DNA of 64,000 bases from CAJQQK01 sp049116495 (GTDB lineage: Bacteria > Pseudomonadota > Alphaproteobacteria > Rhizobiales > Hyphomicrobiaceae). The stretch's first letter is position 1. Each line of letters opens with the position of its first letter. The stretch covers positions 1 to 64,000 of the forward strand of contig JAGDYV010000043.1 of the NCBI GenBank assembly GCA_049116495.1, read 5' to 3'. This document shows positions 46,079 to 54,903 of the stretch, in pieces. The notes under the pieces are model-generated. The model saw nothing but the letters and a program-made list of their open reading frames with translations, had not been told where the DNA came from and did no database searches. The position numbers and the translations under genes were made by a program.

Positions 46079-46867
46079 GTGAAAGACGGTTTCCGAGCCA
46101 TATGCCTTTCGATCGCCGCCGCAACGAGCGTTCTGCTGACTGGAGCCGGTGAAGCACCACGCCTGGGGAAGAATGCCGAATTTATTGATGACATTCCGGA
46201 TGTCACTCAAACGGCGGCCAGAGGACCGGCATACGGCGATGGTCAACAGTTTTGTGCCCCGGCAGCGGCAGCGAATTCGTTGAGCTGGTTGGCTGGTTCC
46301 GGCGATGCAGAAGCATTGATGCGAAAACTTTCATCGAACGAATTCATGAATACCAGCCTTAAGAATGGTACGGGCGCGTCTGGCTTTTTACGCGGCGTTG
46401 GCCGCTATGCGCGGGCAACGTTCGGAAGCTACAAGCGCCTCGAATTGCGCGGATGGCGAAGTTTGAAGGGCAATCTGAAGAATCTCCGAGGTAGTGAAAC
46501 AATTACGCCCGAATGGCTTGCTAAAGGTGTGGGAAGAAAATCAACGGTGTGGATGAACATTGGTTGGTACAAATATAGAAAATCGACAAATGCTTACTGG
46601 CGAATTGGCGGACATTGGGTAACGTTGGTCGGGTACGATTTTACAAAGAGTACTCAATTGATCATCCACGACCCTGCGCCGAGGGCTGGAGCTGGCTTCA
46701 AGAACCATTTTCTGGTGATCTCGACCGTCGACAGCGGGACCTTGCAAGGTCGCAAGCAGCGATTGCCGCGCCCAGCTGTTGGCTCAATCAGAATCGAACG
46801 TGGCTTGCACATTAAGCCAGGAGCTACCGTTGCTCTGATTGACGCTGCCATACGGTTGGAACTGTGA
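46079..46867 (+). CDS. Secreted papain-fold (C39-like) cysteine peptidase
   Basis: The 262-residue protein starts at GTG 46079 with GGAGGG about nine bases upstream. An N-terminal hydrophobic stretch (ICLSIAAATSVLLTGAGEA) looks like a signal peptide. The likely catalytic set is Cys in QQFCAPAAAANSLSWL, His in GGHWVTLVGYD and Asp in LIIHDPAP, the C39/papain-like order. The coding sequence is visibly more A/T-rich than its neighbours, suggesting acquisition by transfer. No bacteriocin or ABC exporter domain is attached, so it is a stand-alone exported peptidase or transglutaminase-like enzyme. Confidence 0.7.
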   Translation: MKDGFRAICLSIAAATSVLLTGAGEAPRLGKNAEFIDDIPDVTQTAARGPAYGDGQQFCAPAAAANSLSWLAGSGDAEALMRKLSSNEFMNTSLKNGTGASGFLRGVGRYARATFGSYKRLELRGWRSLKGNLKNLRGSETITPEWLAKGVGRKSTVWMNIGWYKYRKSTNAYWRIGGHWVTLVGYDFTKSTQLIIHDPAPRAGAGFKNHFLVISTVDSGTLQGRKQRLPRPAVGSIRIERGLHIKPGATVALIDAAIRLEL

Positions 46868-46982
46868 TGCTGGACAAGTAGTCGGCAGTTTCATGTCGAT
46901 GGTGCTGGGCAGAACGCCCTTTGAATGCCGCCCGCACACGCGAATTGCCGTTAGATCGGTTGATTGAACCTCTCGCAATGCA

Positions 46983-48185
46983 TCAAAGAAACGTCATTGT
47001 GTCCGGCTCCAGCCCGAGGAGGTGTCGACCGATTGTCGTGAAGTTTTGCACGCGTGCCTGGGTTTGTTGCGATGCCGTGTAGGCATCGCGGAGGCGCCGC
47101 TCGAAATGATTGTCCGGGAATATCGCATCATTGCCGGCATGACGGTAGGCGTCCGTAATGATCTCGACGGCTTCATGGATGGTGTGCACGGTTGCAAGTT
47201 TCATCGTGACACGGTCGTCGAGCGTAATTTCTCCGGCGGCTGCGACATTGCGATAGACCTCATCGGCGGTCATATGAAGATAGGCTCGCGCTGCGCGGTA
47301 ACGGCCTTCTGTGCGTGCCAACTGCGACTGAAAAACGGAACTGTCCCGGAGCAATGCCCCCGAACCGCGAGGCGTCTTGGTGCTTGCCAGGTGCTGTAGA
47401 TCATCGAGGATGCCGCGCGCAATGCCAAGCTGCAAGGCTGCAAAGCCAACGCCATATGCCAGCGATGCGGAGAACAGATAGAGTGGGCCGGTTTCGCTAA
47501 GTTCGTCCAAGTTTTCGCGGTCGATTGTTTCTTCTTCGGGCACGAACAAATCTTCTACCGAGAATGTGTTGCTGCCCGTTCCCTTGAGGCCCATCACGTG
47601 CCAGACGTCCGTGACGGTCGCCTTTTCGCGGGGCAATATAAGGGTCCGGTCGAGTTGGCGGCCATCGGCGCGATTGCGCGGGCTGCCGTCGGCCTCAAAG
47701 ATGCGGCTATGCGCGCCAAGCAGCGTCGCGTGCATGCAACCACTATTGAACGGCCAGGTTCCGGTGACGCGATAACCGCCATCGACGGCGACGGCCTTGC
47801 CCTGCGCGCCCGCACCCCAGGCGAGGACCGCATTTGATGGCCCGAACAAGCGTCTTGCGACTTCGTTGTTCAGAAATGCCGCGCTCATGGCGCAGCCCGC
47901 CCCCTGGCTCAGGCACCAGGTCGCGCTGGCATCGGCCGTTGCGACGATTTCGAGAAGCTCGGCGTGGGTGCGCAGGTCGATTTCGTCGCCCCCGACCGAT
48001 TTCGGCAGGAGCAGGCGGAACAGCCCGGCAGAGTGGAGAGCTGCGACGACGTCATCGGGCAATTCACGGGCTTGCTCGATCCGAGGCGCTGCATCTCGCA
48101 GAACCGGAACGACGCTTTTGGCTCGCTCAAGCAATTGGGCTCGTGTGCCATGATCCCGTTGCAGGTCAGTCATCCTTGTTGCCAT
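46983..48185 (-). CDS. Acyl-CoA-dehydrogenase-fold flavin monooxygenase (HsaA/DszC-like)
   Basis: The 400-residue protein has the acyl-CoA dehydrogenase fold but lacks the catalytic Glu motif. Instead, ADASATWCLSQGAG, VTGTWPFNSGC and the C-terminal ERRLRDAYTASQQ match two-component class D flavoprotein monooxygenases. These use reduced flavin from a separate reductase to hydroxylate aromatic or sulfur compounds. No flavin reductase gene is adjacent. ATG 48185 and 48173 are both possible starts. Confidence 0.82.
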   Translation of the reverse strand: MATRMTDLQRDHGTRAQLLERAKSVVPVLRDAAPRIEQARELPDDVVAALHSAGLFRLLLPKSVGGDEIDLRTHAELLEIVATADASATWCLSQGAGCAMSAAFLNNEVARRLFGPSNAVLAWGAGAQGKAVAVDGGYRVTGTWPFNSGCMHATLLGAHSRIFEADGSPRNRADGRQLDRTLILPREKATVTDVWHVMGLKGTGSNTFSVEDLFVPEEETIDRENLDELSETGPLYLFSASLAYGVGFAALQLGIARGILDDLQHLASTKTPRGSGALLRDSSVFQSQLARTEGRYRAARAYLHMTADEVYRNVAAAGEITLDDRVTMKLATVHTIHEAVEIITDAYRHAGNDAIFPDNHFERRLRDAYTASQQTQARVQNFTTIGRHLLGLEPDTMTFL

Positions 48186-48321
48186 CCTTGATGCGTCGGC
48201 TGTTCGTGCCAGGGCTGATCAAGGTTATTGTATAGGCGTGGTGACTGTCAGCGGAAAAGTTGTCCGCGCCCCTGCCAACCATATGCGTGATTGAGCGAGG
48301 TTAATTTTTCGGAGGCTTCAC

Positions 48322-48519
48322 GTGTCGTTCGATATGTATTTGCTGACTGAACTGGTCGATAAATCAAGACAAAACGGGCGATCAGACGATCACCTCTTCC
48401 GCGACCTTCCGCAAACTGCGTTGTCGCTCATTCGATATTCGCAGTGCCACGTGAACCGCAAGATACCGATCATCATCGCATCACGAAAGGATTGGCCAGT
48501 GGCTCATCGGATGTGTTGA
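48322..48519 (+). CDS. Possible small protein of 65 residues
   Basis: A GTG start at 48322 has GGAGG seven bases upstream. It opens a short frame (MSFDMYLLTELVDKSRQ...) that ends inside the 3' end of the convergent aldehyde dehydrogenase gene. No family is recognised. It may be a real small gene or chance. Confidence 0.25.
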   Translation: MSFDMYLLTELVDKSRQNGRSDDHLFRDLPQTALSLIRYSQCHVNRKIPIIIASRKDWPVAHRMC

Positions 48520-49957
48520 GCCAAACCGTTTTTGGGCGCGTGTAATCATAAACCGCCTGCATGCCGCTTTCGCGGCCGTAACCTGAGTCTTTGAAACCGC
48601 CGAACTCCGCGATCGGCGAGACCATCCGATACGTATTGACCCAGACGATGCCGGCATGGATCGCCTTGGTCATGCGGAGAGCCCGGGCGTTGTCACGCGT
48701 GAAGATGCCAGCTGCCAGGCCGTGGCGTGTATCGTTGGCAAGAGAGACGACCTCTTCCTCTGACGTGAAACGCAAAACACTCAGGACGGGCCCGAACAAT
48801 TCCGTGTCAACGAGGCGCAATTTTTGGTCGGGGCACGCGATGATCGTTGGTTCAAAAAACAGACCCTGACCGGGTTCATTGGGACGTTTACCGCCCGTCA
48901 GCACCGATGCGCCTTCGGAGACGGCGCCAGCAATTTCACTTTCGATACGTTGCAGTTGGCCGGTGGTTGCGAGTGGGCCCATTTGTGTGTCATCGGCCAA
49001 TGGATCGCCAATACGGATCGCCTGAGTTCGGGCCAGCATGACATCGAGAAACTCATCTGCGATTCTGTCATGCAGATAGAGCCGAGAGCCTGCGACGCAG
49101 CTTTGGCCCGCAGCACCGAAAATTCCGGCGATCGAACCATTGACTGCGCTATCAATGTTGGCATCGTCAAACACGATGAACGGCGACTTTCCACCAAGCT
49201 CAAGTGAGACCTGCGCAAAATTCTCGGCCGAGTTGCGCACCACATGACGCGCGGAAGAGGGCCCGCCGGTGAAGCTGATACGGGCAACAAGCGGATGCGT
49301 GGTCAGTGCCTGGCCGCAGGGTTCACCGTGACCGGTGACCACGTTGACAACGCCCGGTGGAAATCCCGCTTCTTCGACCAGCTTGGCAAACTCGAGCATC
49401 GGCGCCGAAGCGTGCTCGGAGGCTTTCAGGACAACGGTGTTGCCTGCCGCCAGTGCCGGGCCAATCTTGACGGCAACCAGAAAGAGCTGCGAATTCCAGG
49501 GGACGATGGCTGCAACAACGCCAAGCGGTTCGCGCATCGTCATTGCAATCATGTCGGGCTTGTCGATCGGCAGTGTTGCGCCCTGGATCTTGTCTGCGCA
49601 GCCGGCGTAAAATTGAAAGAATTCGGCGATATACTTCGCCTGCCAACGTGTTTCGCTCAGCAACTTTCCCGTGTCGATTGTTTCGGTTCGCCCGAGGTCT
49701 TCGGAGTGATCCGCCAGAAGCTCGGCGAGGCGGCGGAGATAGCGCCCGCGCTCGGTCGGCGTTGCGCTGGCCCAGGCCCCTTCTCGCAGAGCTCGGTCGG
49801 CAGCCTGCACGGCACGATCGACATCCATGGCGGTCGCTTCAGGGATCTCGGCCCAGGCTTGCATGTTGGCTGGATTAACGCTCTCGAAGGTCTTGCCATC
49901 CGCTGCATCGACCCAACACCCGTCGATCAACATTTGGTAGCGTCTGAGAGCGCTCAT
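48473..49957 (-). CDS. NAD(P)-dependent aldehyde dehydrogenase
   Basis: The 494-residue protein starts at MSALRRYQMLIDG (49957) with AAGGGA eight bases upstream; the frame extends further but without family sequence. The catalytic Glu is in SLELGGKSP and the nucleophile Cys in GAAGQSCVAGSRL. Cofactor and structural motifs PWNSQLFLVAVKIGPALAAG and TELFGPVLSV are intact. It oxidises an aldehyde to the acid and probably works with the HsaA/DszC-like monooxygenase downstream on the same strand. Confidence 0.95.
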   Translation of the reverse strand: MSALRRYQMLIDGCWVDAADGKTFESVNPANMQAWAEIPEATAMDVDRAVQAADRALREGAWASATPTERGRYLRRLAELLADHSEDLGRTETIDTGKLLSETRWQAKYIAEFFQFYAGCADKIQGATLPIDKPDMIAMTMREPLGVVAAIVPWNSQLFLVAVKIGPALAAGNTVVLKASEHASAPMLEFAKLVEEAGFPPGVVNVVTGHGEPCGQALTTHPLVARISFTGGPSSARHVVRNSAENFAQVSLELGGKSPFIVFDDANIDSAVNGSIAGIFGAAGQSCVAGSRLYLHDRIADEFLDVMLARTQAIRIGDPLADDTQMGPLATTGQLQRIESEIAGAVSEGASVLTGGKRPNEPGQGLFFEPTIIACPDQKLRLVDTELFGPVLSVLRFTSEEEVVSLANDTRHGLAAGIFTRDNARALRMTKAIHAGIVWVNTYRMVSPIAEFGGFKDSGYGRESGMQAVYDYTRPKTVWLNTSDEPLANPFVMR

Positions 49958-50069
49958 GACTAACATCCCTTGCGGTTTATCTCTCGCCATCTCGTCGGTG
50001 CAGTATAGCGGCTCGGGTACGGAGCGGCCAGACGGTAAGAGCGTGCGCAGACTGGAAGCAGAGGACATC

Positions 50070-50873
50070 ATGGCAACGGTTACAAGAGGCGGTACGCGCT
50101 ACAGTTTAGAGGGTGCCGGTAACGCGATGCCCGTCGTACTTGTGCACGGGCTGGGTTTGAACAGAGGCATGTGGCAATGGCAAACCGATGCCCTGGCTCA
50201 GCGGTACAAGGTGATTACCTACGATCTCGTTGGGCACGGTCAAACGCCCGCCGGTGGCGATGTGCCGACCCTTGCCGCGCTCTCGGAACAACTGCGTGAG
50301 TTGCTCGACCATCTGAACATCGAGCGGGCGGCTGTTGCCGGGTTTTCGCTTGGCGGCATGATCGTCCGCAGGTTCGCGATGGATCACCCGGACCGGCTCT
50401 GGTCGCTCATCATCTTGAATTCGGCACACGCGCGCACAAGTGCCGCGACGAAAGCGGTACAGGACCGTGTTGACCAGGCGCGTCGCGACGGGCCATCCGC
50501 GACGGTCGGTGCCGCATTGGATCGCTGGTTTTCGGAACCCTATCGCGTGCGCCATCCCGAGGTCATGGCGCAGATCCGAACCTGGATCATGGCGAATGAC
50601 AATCAGGTCTATCCGGGCAACTACCAGTTGCTGGTGGATGGCGTTGACGAGTTGATTGCCCCCGACCCGCCGATCGCGTGTCCGACGCTTGTGATGACCG
50701 GGGCGGACGACTTCGGCAATTCGCCATCGATGAGCGAAGCCATCGCGGGAGAGATTGCCGGTGCGCGATTGGTCATTCTTGAAGGCCTCAGGCACATGGC
50801 CATGGTTGAGGCACCGGATGTGTTCAATCACGAGCTGGTGTCGTTCCTCGATGACGTGTCGCGCACGAGTTAG
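50070..50873 (+). CDS. Alpha/beta hydrolase (PcaD-like)
   Basis: The 267-residue protein starts at MATVTRGGTRY with GAGG upstream. It has an oxyanion HGLGLNRGMWQW, nucleophile Ser in AGFSLGGMIVRRFA, acid Asp in MTGADDFGN and His in LRHMAMVEAP. The fold resembles beta-ketoadipate enol-lactone hydrolase. It is divergent from the aldehyde dehydrogenase. The window contains three such hydrolases (also 56302 and 58260). Confidence 0.9.
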   Translation: MATVTRGGTRYSLEGAGNAMPVVLVHGLGLNRGMWQWQTDALAQRYKVITYDLVGHGQTPAGGDVPTLAALSEQLRELLDHLNIERAAVAGFSLGGMIVRRFAMDHPDRLWSLIILNSAHARTSAATKAVQDRVDQARRDGPSATVGAALDRWFSEPYRVRHPEVMAQIRTWIMANDNQVYPGNYQLLVDGVDELIAPDPPIACPTLVMTGADDFGNSPSMSEAIAGEIAGARLVILEGLRHMAMVEAPDVFNHELVSFLDDVSRTS

Positions 50874-51016
50874 AAGAATCATGACGCGCTGTCATCGAAT
50901 TCATGCCCAGGCAGAGCAGTTGAACGGAGCAGCGGCGCGCCATGTCAATCGTTGCCATATTCGTTTGGCAAACACACGGCGAGCATATCCGCCAATGATA
51001 TGATTGATCGATATTG

Positions 51017-51031
51017 GATCGCATTGCGATC
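51017..51031. promoter_or_regulatory. 15-base palindrome upstream of the M24 gene
   Basis: GATCGCA, a central T, then TGCGATC: a perfect 7+1+7 palindrome 22 bases before the start codon, in a likely operator position. No matching regulator is adjacent. Confidence 0.4.
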
Positions 51032-51053
51032 TATTGCCTTGTAAGGAAACTTG

Positions 51054-52232
51054 ATGCCGCCACCGTTTGAAGCGACCGAGTATGAGAATCGCCAGCAGCA
51101 AGCGCGCAATGCCCTGGCCGGGCTCGGCATGGATGCGATGGTCATCGGTGATCCTGCGAACATCAACTGGCTGACAGGCTTTGATGCCTGGTCATTTTAT
51201 ACGCCGCAGATCTTGATCATCGGCCCCGAAATCGGCCCGGTATGGATCGGTCGCGAGATGGATGCGGGGGCTGCCGCGTTCACCACCTATTTGAAGCCCG
51301 ATCAGATTGTTCCCTTTGCAGAAGAACTCGTCCAACAAGATGCTGCGCATCCTGCTCAGTTCATGGCGCAATGGATGCAGCAGGCCGGTCTCGATGGCGA
51401 AACGATCGGCTACGAGAGTGACGTCTACTACTTTTCCCCGGCCCTGTTGGCCCACTTGCAAACGGGGCTTCCCAACAGCGCCTGGCTTGACGCGGACCTC
51501 TTGATCAACTGGTTGCGCGTGGTCAAGAGCCCGGCGGAGCTCGAATTTCTTGGCCAGGCAGCCACGATTGCAGGGTGTGCCATGCAGACCGCCTATGATG
51601 GCGTCCGGCCGGGGATGCGCCAGTGCGATCTGATGGCAGAAGTCGTTGCCGCCCAGATACGGGGTACGCCTGATTTTGGCGGCGACATGACGGCCCTTCA
51701 TCCGTTGGTTCTTGCCGGCGAAGCGGCAACCACAGCTCACCCCATGTGGACCGACGCACCTTTCGAGGCGGATCAGACGGTGGCATTCGAGTTGGGCGGT
51801 TGTCGCAGACGTTACAATGCCGGCCTTGCCCGCACGGTTCATCTTGGCCGGCCTCCCGACAAGCTCGTCGAGACGGCGAAGGCTGTTGAAGAAGGCATGG
51901 AGGCTGTCATCGATGTGCTGCAATCCGGCGTAACCGGCGAGTCGACACATGCTGCCTGGCAGAATGTGCTTGATCGCTATGGGCTTGAGAAGAAGAGCAG
52001 AATTGGCTATTCGATTGGCGTCGGTTACGCGCCTGATTGGGGCGAACACACCATCAGTCTGCGCCCGGGTGATACGACACCAATTCCGGAAAACGCGGTC
52101 CTCCACGTCATTCTCGGCATGTGGATGTCGGACTGGGGCATGGAGTTGAGCGAAACAATTCATGTCCGTGAAAATGATGCGGTTTGTTTGACGAACTTTC
52201 CGCGGAATGTCTTTGCGAAATCGCAATTCTGA
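51054..52232 (+). CDS. M24 family hydrolase, ectoine hydrolase (DoeA/EutD)-like
   Basis: The 392-residue creatinase/aminopeptidase-P-fold protein starts at ATG 51054 with AAGGA upstream. Blocks GGDMTALHPLVLAG, GGCRRRYNAGLARTVHLG and RIGYSIGVGYAPDWGEHT parallel ectoine hydrolase. The first two metal-binding Asp of M24 aminopeptidases are replaced (FELGG, NAGLART), as in non-metal members such as creatinase. It probably opens a cyclic amidine or hydrolyses a C-N bond. The other ectoine-degradation genes are not adjacent, so the true substrate is open. Confidence 0.82.
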   Translation: MPPPFEATEYENRQQQARNALAGLGMDAMVIGDPANINWLTGFDAWSFYTPQILIIGPEIGPVWIGREMDAGAAAFTTYLKPDQIVPFAEELVQQDAAHPAQFMAQWMQQAGLDGETIGYESDVYYFSPALLAHLQTGLPNSAWLDADLLINWLRVVKSPAELEFLGQAATIAGCAMQTAYDGVRPGMRQCDLMAEVVAAQIRGTPDFGGDMTALHPLVLAGEAATTAHPMWTDAPFEADQTVAFELGGCRRRYNAGLARTVHLGRPPDKLVETAKAVEEGMEAVIDVLQSGVTGESTHAAWQNVLDRYGLEKKSRIGYSIGVGYAPDWGEHTISLRPGDTTPIPENAVLHVILGMWMSDWGMELSETIHVRENDAVCLTNFPRNVFAKSQF

Positions 52233-52466
52233 TGGCCATCGAAGCCGGGCCGGACGGCCGCAAGAAGCACCGCGACGTATGGCGTTAGAAGGGCGATGCT
52301 CTGTTAAGCATTCGCAGTGCGGCCTTGATGTTTTCGTTTCGAGTCACGTCATAGTATGATCGCCGACTGTGCTATGACTGGATCGCTGCCGTCGGCATTG
52401 CAGTTGTCAGGCATCTCGGCGAGACCGCCAAACGGGCCGAGACCCAACTTGAACGGGAGAGAAGAT

Positions 52467-53438
52467 TTGAATGACGCCAACGCAGACAGGTTCACGTCCG
52501 TCGAAGATATCATCGAGGGACTGGGCAGCGTCTCCTATATCGCGTCGCGTCAGATCGCAACTGCCATCCTCATTGCTACGAATTTGGACAAGCCGGTTCT
52601 TGTCGAAGGCTCTGCCGGCGTCGGCAAGACGGAACTGGCGCTTGCAACCGCTGCGTGCTTGGATGTCCCTTTGATCCGGATGCAGTGCTACGAAGGTCTT
52701 GATGAGTCGAAAGCGCTCTATGAATGGAAGTACGGCAAGCAGTTGCTCTATACACAGGTCCTCAAGGACAAAATCGGCGACGTATTGCAGGATGCCGATG
52801 ATCTCTCATCAGCGATGGGCCGTCTGCACGACTTCACCGATGTGTTCTTTTCCGAGCAGTTTCTGGAACCGCGGCCCTTGCTCAAGGCGCTGCAGGAAGA
52901 TGCCGGCGCCGTCCTGCTGATCGACGAGGTGGACAAAGCCAATGAGGAATTCGAAGCGTTCCTGCTGGAGGTGCTCTCGGCGTTCCAGGTGACCATTCCT
53001 GAGATCGGCACGATCAAGGCGAAGAAGCCTCCGATCGTTTTTCTAACTTCCAACAACACCCGGGACATGGGCGATGCGCTCAAGCGCCGCTGCCTCCACC
53101 TCTACATCCCGCTGCCGGACGCTCGTCTTGAAGAGCGCATCGTCGCCGCTCGTGTGCCGGATATCAATGCGCGCCTGCGTCGACAACTGGTGCACTTCGT
53201 ACAGGCTTTGCGTGAGGTCGACCTCAAGAAGCTGCCTTCCATCAGTGAGACCATTGACTGGGCGCGCGCGCTGGTTTTGCTGCATGCCGATGAACTCGAC
53301 GCCACGATCGTCCGTGATACGCTCAACGTGCTGTTGAAATACGAAGACGACATGGCTGCGGCCCATCGCAGCGTCAATGAAATGGTTGGGAAATCCGTGC
53401 AGGCAGCGGGAGCGGTCGGACGTGCAACGACCACTTGA
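52467..53438 (+). CDS. MoxR-family AAA+ ATPase, second copy
   Basis: The preferred start is TTG 52467, with GGGAGAGAAG just upstream, giving 323 residues; an ATG at 52356 would add a low-complexity extension. Walker A is GSAGVGKTE, Walker B VLLIDEVDKA, and the sensor region is FLTSNNTRDMGDALKRRC. It is related to the ATPase at 3106-3987 but differs by an insertion of about 25 residues around GDVLQDADDLSSAMGRLHDF. It overlaps the following VWA gene by 17 bases. No molybdenum hydroxylase genes are adjacent, so its client is unknown. Confidence 0.88.
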   Translation: MNDANADRFTSVEDIIEGLGSVSYIASRQIATAILIATNLDKPVLVEGSAGVGKTELALATAACLDVPLIRMQCYEGLDESKALYEWKYGKQLLYTQVLKDKIGDVLQDADDLSSAMGRLHDFTDVFFSEQFLEPRPLLKALQEDAGAVLLIDEVDKANEEFEAFLLEVLSAFQVTIPEIGTIKAKKPPIVFLTSNNTRDMGDALKRRCLHLYIPLPDARLEERIVAARVPDINARLRRQLVHFVQALREVDLKKLPSISETIDWARALVLLHADELDATIVRDTLNVLLKYEDDMAAAHRSVNEMVGKSVQAAGAVGRATTT

Positions 53439-54768
53439 AGAGTTTATCCGAGCGCTTCGCGCCGCCGACGTGCGGGTCTCCGTCGCCGAAGCGATGGAGG
53501 CGCACGAGGTTGTTGCCGCCGTGGGATACCGCGACCGCGGGCTGCTGAAGGATGCTCTCGCCCTCACTGTCGCCAAGACGGTCGCCGAGAAGGACCGCTT
53601 TTCGCAAAGTTTTGATCTGTTTTTTGCACGCGATCAGTTCGTCGCTTCTGCTCAGGAGGAGACCGGCGACGACGCATCTCAAGAACTGCCGTCGAATACT
53701 GGAACCCCTTTGGCGGACATGCTGCTCTCCGGAGATCGCCAAGGCTTGGCCGCCGCCATGGAAGCCGCAGCGCAGGATGCTGGTGTTGGCAATGTACGGT
53801 TCTTCACCCAGATTAATTTCCTGTCGCGACGCATGCTGGAGCGTATGGGCATCAGCGAGTTGGAGAGCCTTATCTCCGCGGTTGCGCGCGGTGATGCGCC
53901 GGGCGGGCCGCAGCTGGTGGAAGAGCTGGAACAACAACGCTCGCGGCTGTTGGGCGAAGCACGCAGCTTCGTCGAACGCCAGTTCGAAATCTACGGTCGC
54001 TCTGCCGGCGAGGAATTGCGCAACGAGTTCCTCGAGCGCACACCGCTGGCCGTTATTGACCGGCGTGACTACGACCGCATGAACCAACTCATTCGGCAAA
54101 TGGCGAAGAAGCTGGCGTCGCGCTACGTCCATCGACACAAGCGAAGCCGGCGCGGGCACCTCGACGTGCGCCGCACCCTGCGCAAGAACATGGCGCATGA
54201 TGGCATACCGTTTGAGACGGTCTGGAAACAGAAACGGATTGAACGCCCGAAGATCGTTGCGATTTGCGATGTCAGCCGTTCCGTTGCCGCTTCCGCGCAG
54301 TTTCTCTTGATGTTCCTGTACAACCTCAATGAGGTCCTGTCGGACATTCGCAGTTTCGCCTTCTCATCTCATCTTATCGAAATCGAGGACGTTCTGGGGG
54401 AGCATCAAGTCGAAGAGGCCATCCCCAAAGTTCTCGACAAGATTGGTTACATGTCGACCGACTACGGTCGCGCGCTGGATGATCTGAAAACCGAGTTTGG
54501 CGACGCGATTGACCGGCGCACGACAGTAATCATGCTGGGGGATGCCCGTTCCAATTACGGGGAACCGCGGGCTGATATCATGAAATGGTTGAACCAGCGG
54601 AGTCGGCGGATCGTTTGGCTCAATCCGGAACCGGAAACGTTCTGGGGTATTGGTGACTCAGAAATGCTGCGCTATCGGCCATACTGCCATGTCGCCAGGA
54701 CATGCCGTACGATCAAGCACCTGGAACGAGTCGTCGATGACATCCTGCGATCAACGAGCCGGACTTAG
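53422..54768 (+). CDS. CoxE-like VWA domain protein, second copy
   Basis: The 448-residue protein begins at GTG 53422 (VQRPLEEFIRALRAADVRVS) with GGGAG upstream. The C-terminal VWA domain has the MIDAS start ICDVSRSVAAS (DxSxS), then TDYGRALDDL and MLGDARSNYG. A basic stretch (SRYVHRHKRSRRG) lies just before it. It has the CoxE layout and pairs with the MoxR ATPase upstream. Such pairs remodel or mature a partner enzyme; no obvious client gene is next to it except the M24 hydrolase. Confidence 0.88.
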   Translation: MQRPLEEFIRALRAADVRVSVAEAMEAHEVVAAVGYRDRGLLKDALALTVAKTVAEKDRFSQSFDLFFARDQFVASAQEETGDDASQELPSNTGTPLADMLLSGDRQGLAAAMEAAAQDAGVGNVRFFTQINFLSRRMLERMGISELESLISAVARGDAPGGPQLVEELEQQRSRLLGEARSFVERQFEIYGRSAGEELRNEFLERTPLAVIDRRDYDRMNQLIRQMAKKLASRYVHRHKRSRRGHLDVRRTLRKNMAHDGIPFETVWKQKRIERPKIVAICDVSRSVAASAQFLLMFLYNLNEVLSDIRSFAFSSHLIEIEDVLGEHQVEEAIPKVLDKIGYMSTDYGRALDDLKTEFGDAIDRRTTVIMLGDARSNYGEPRADIMKWLNQRSRRIVWLNPEPETFWGIGDSEMLRYRPYCHVARTCRTIKHLERVVDDILRSTSRT

Positions 54769-54817
54769 AGCGCCGAGTTGGGTCACATCCCATTGCATCA
54801 CATCACAACGGCGCTCT
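54767..54817. terminator. Inverted repeat between convergent genes
   Basis: AGAGCGCCG (54767-54775) pairs with CGGCGCTCT (54809-54817) across a 33-base loop. It begins in the VWA stop codon and may help end transcription. Confidence 0.4.
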
Positions 54818-54831
54818 GGTGGTCAGCTACC

Positions 54832-54862
54832 GCGCCGGGCTGGAGGAACTCCCACCCGGCGC
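54832..54862. terminator. Strong composite hairpin between convergent genes
   Basis: GCGCCGGG (54832-54839) pairs with CCCGGCGC (54855-54862). Inside, GGAG (54842-54845) pairs with CTCC (54849-54852) around GAA. No T-run follows on either side. It probably acts as a bidirectional terminator or 3' stabiliser for the VWA gene and the LLM oxidoreductase gene. Confidence 0.6.
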
Positions 54863-54903
54863 CGCAGGTTCGTCTGTCTCTGATGCGTGCGAAATCGCTC
54901 GGC

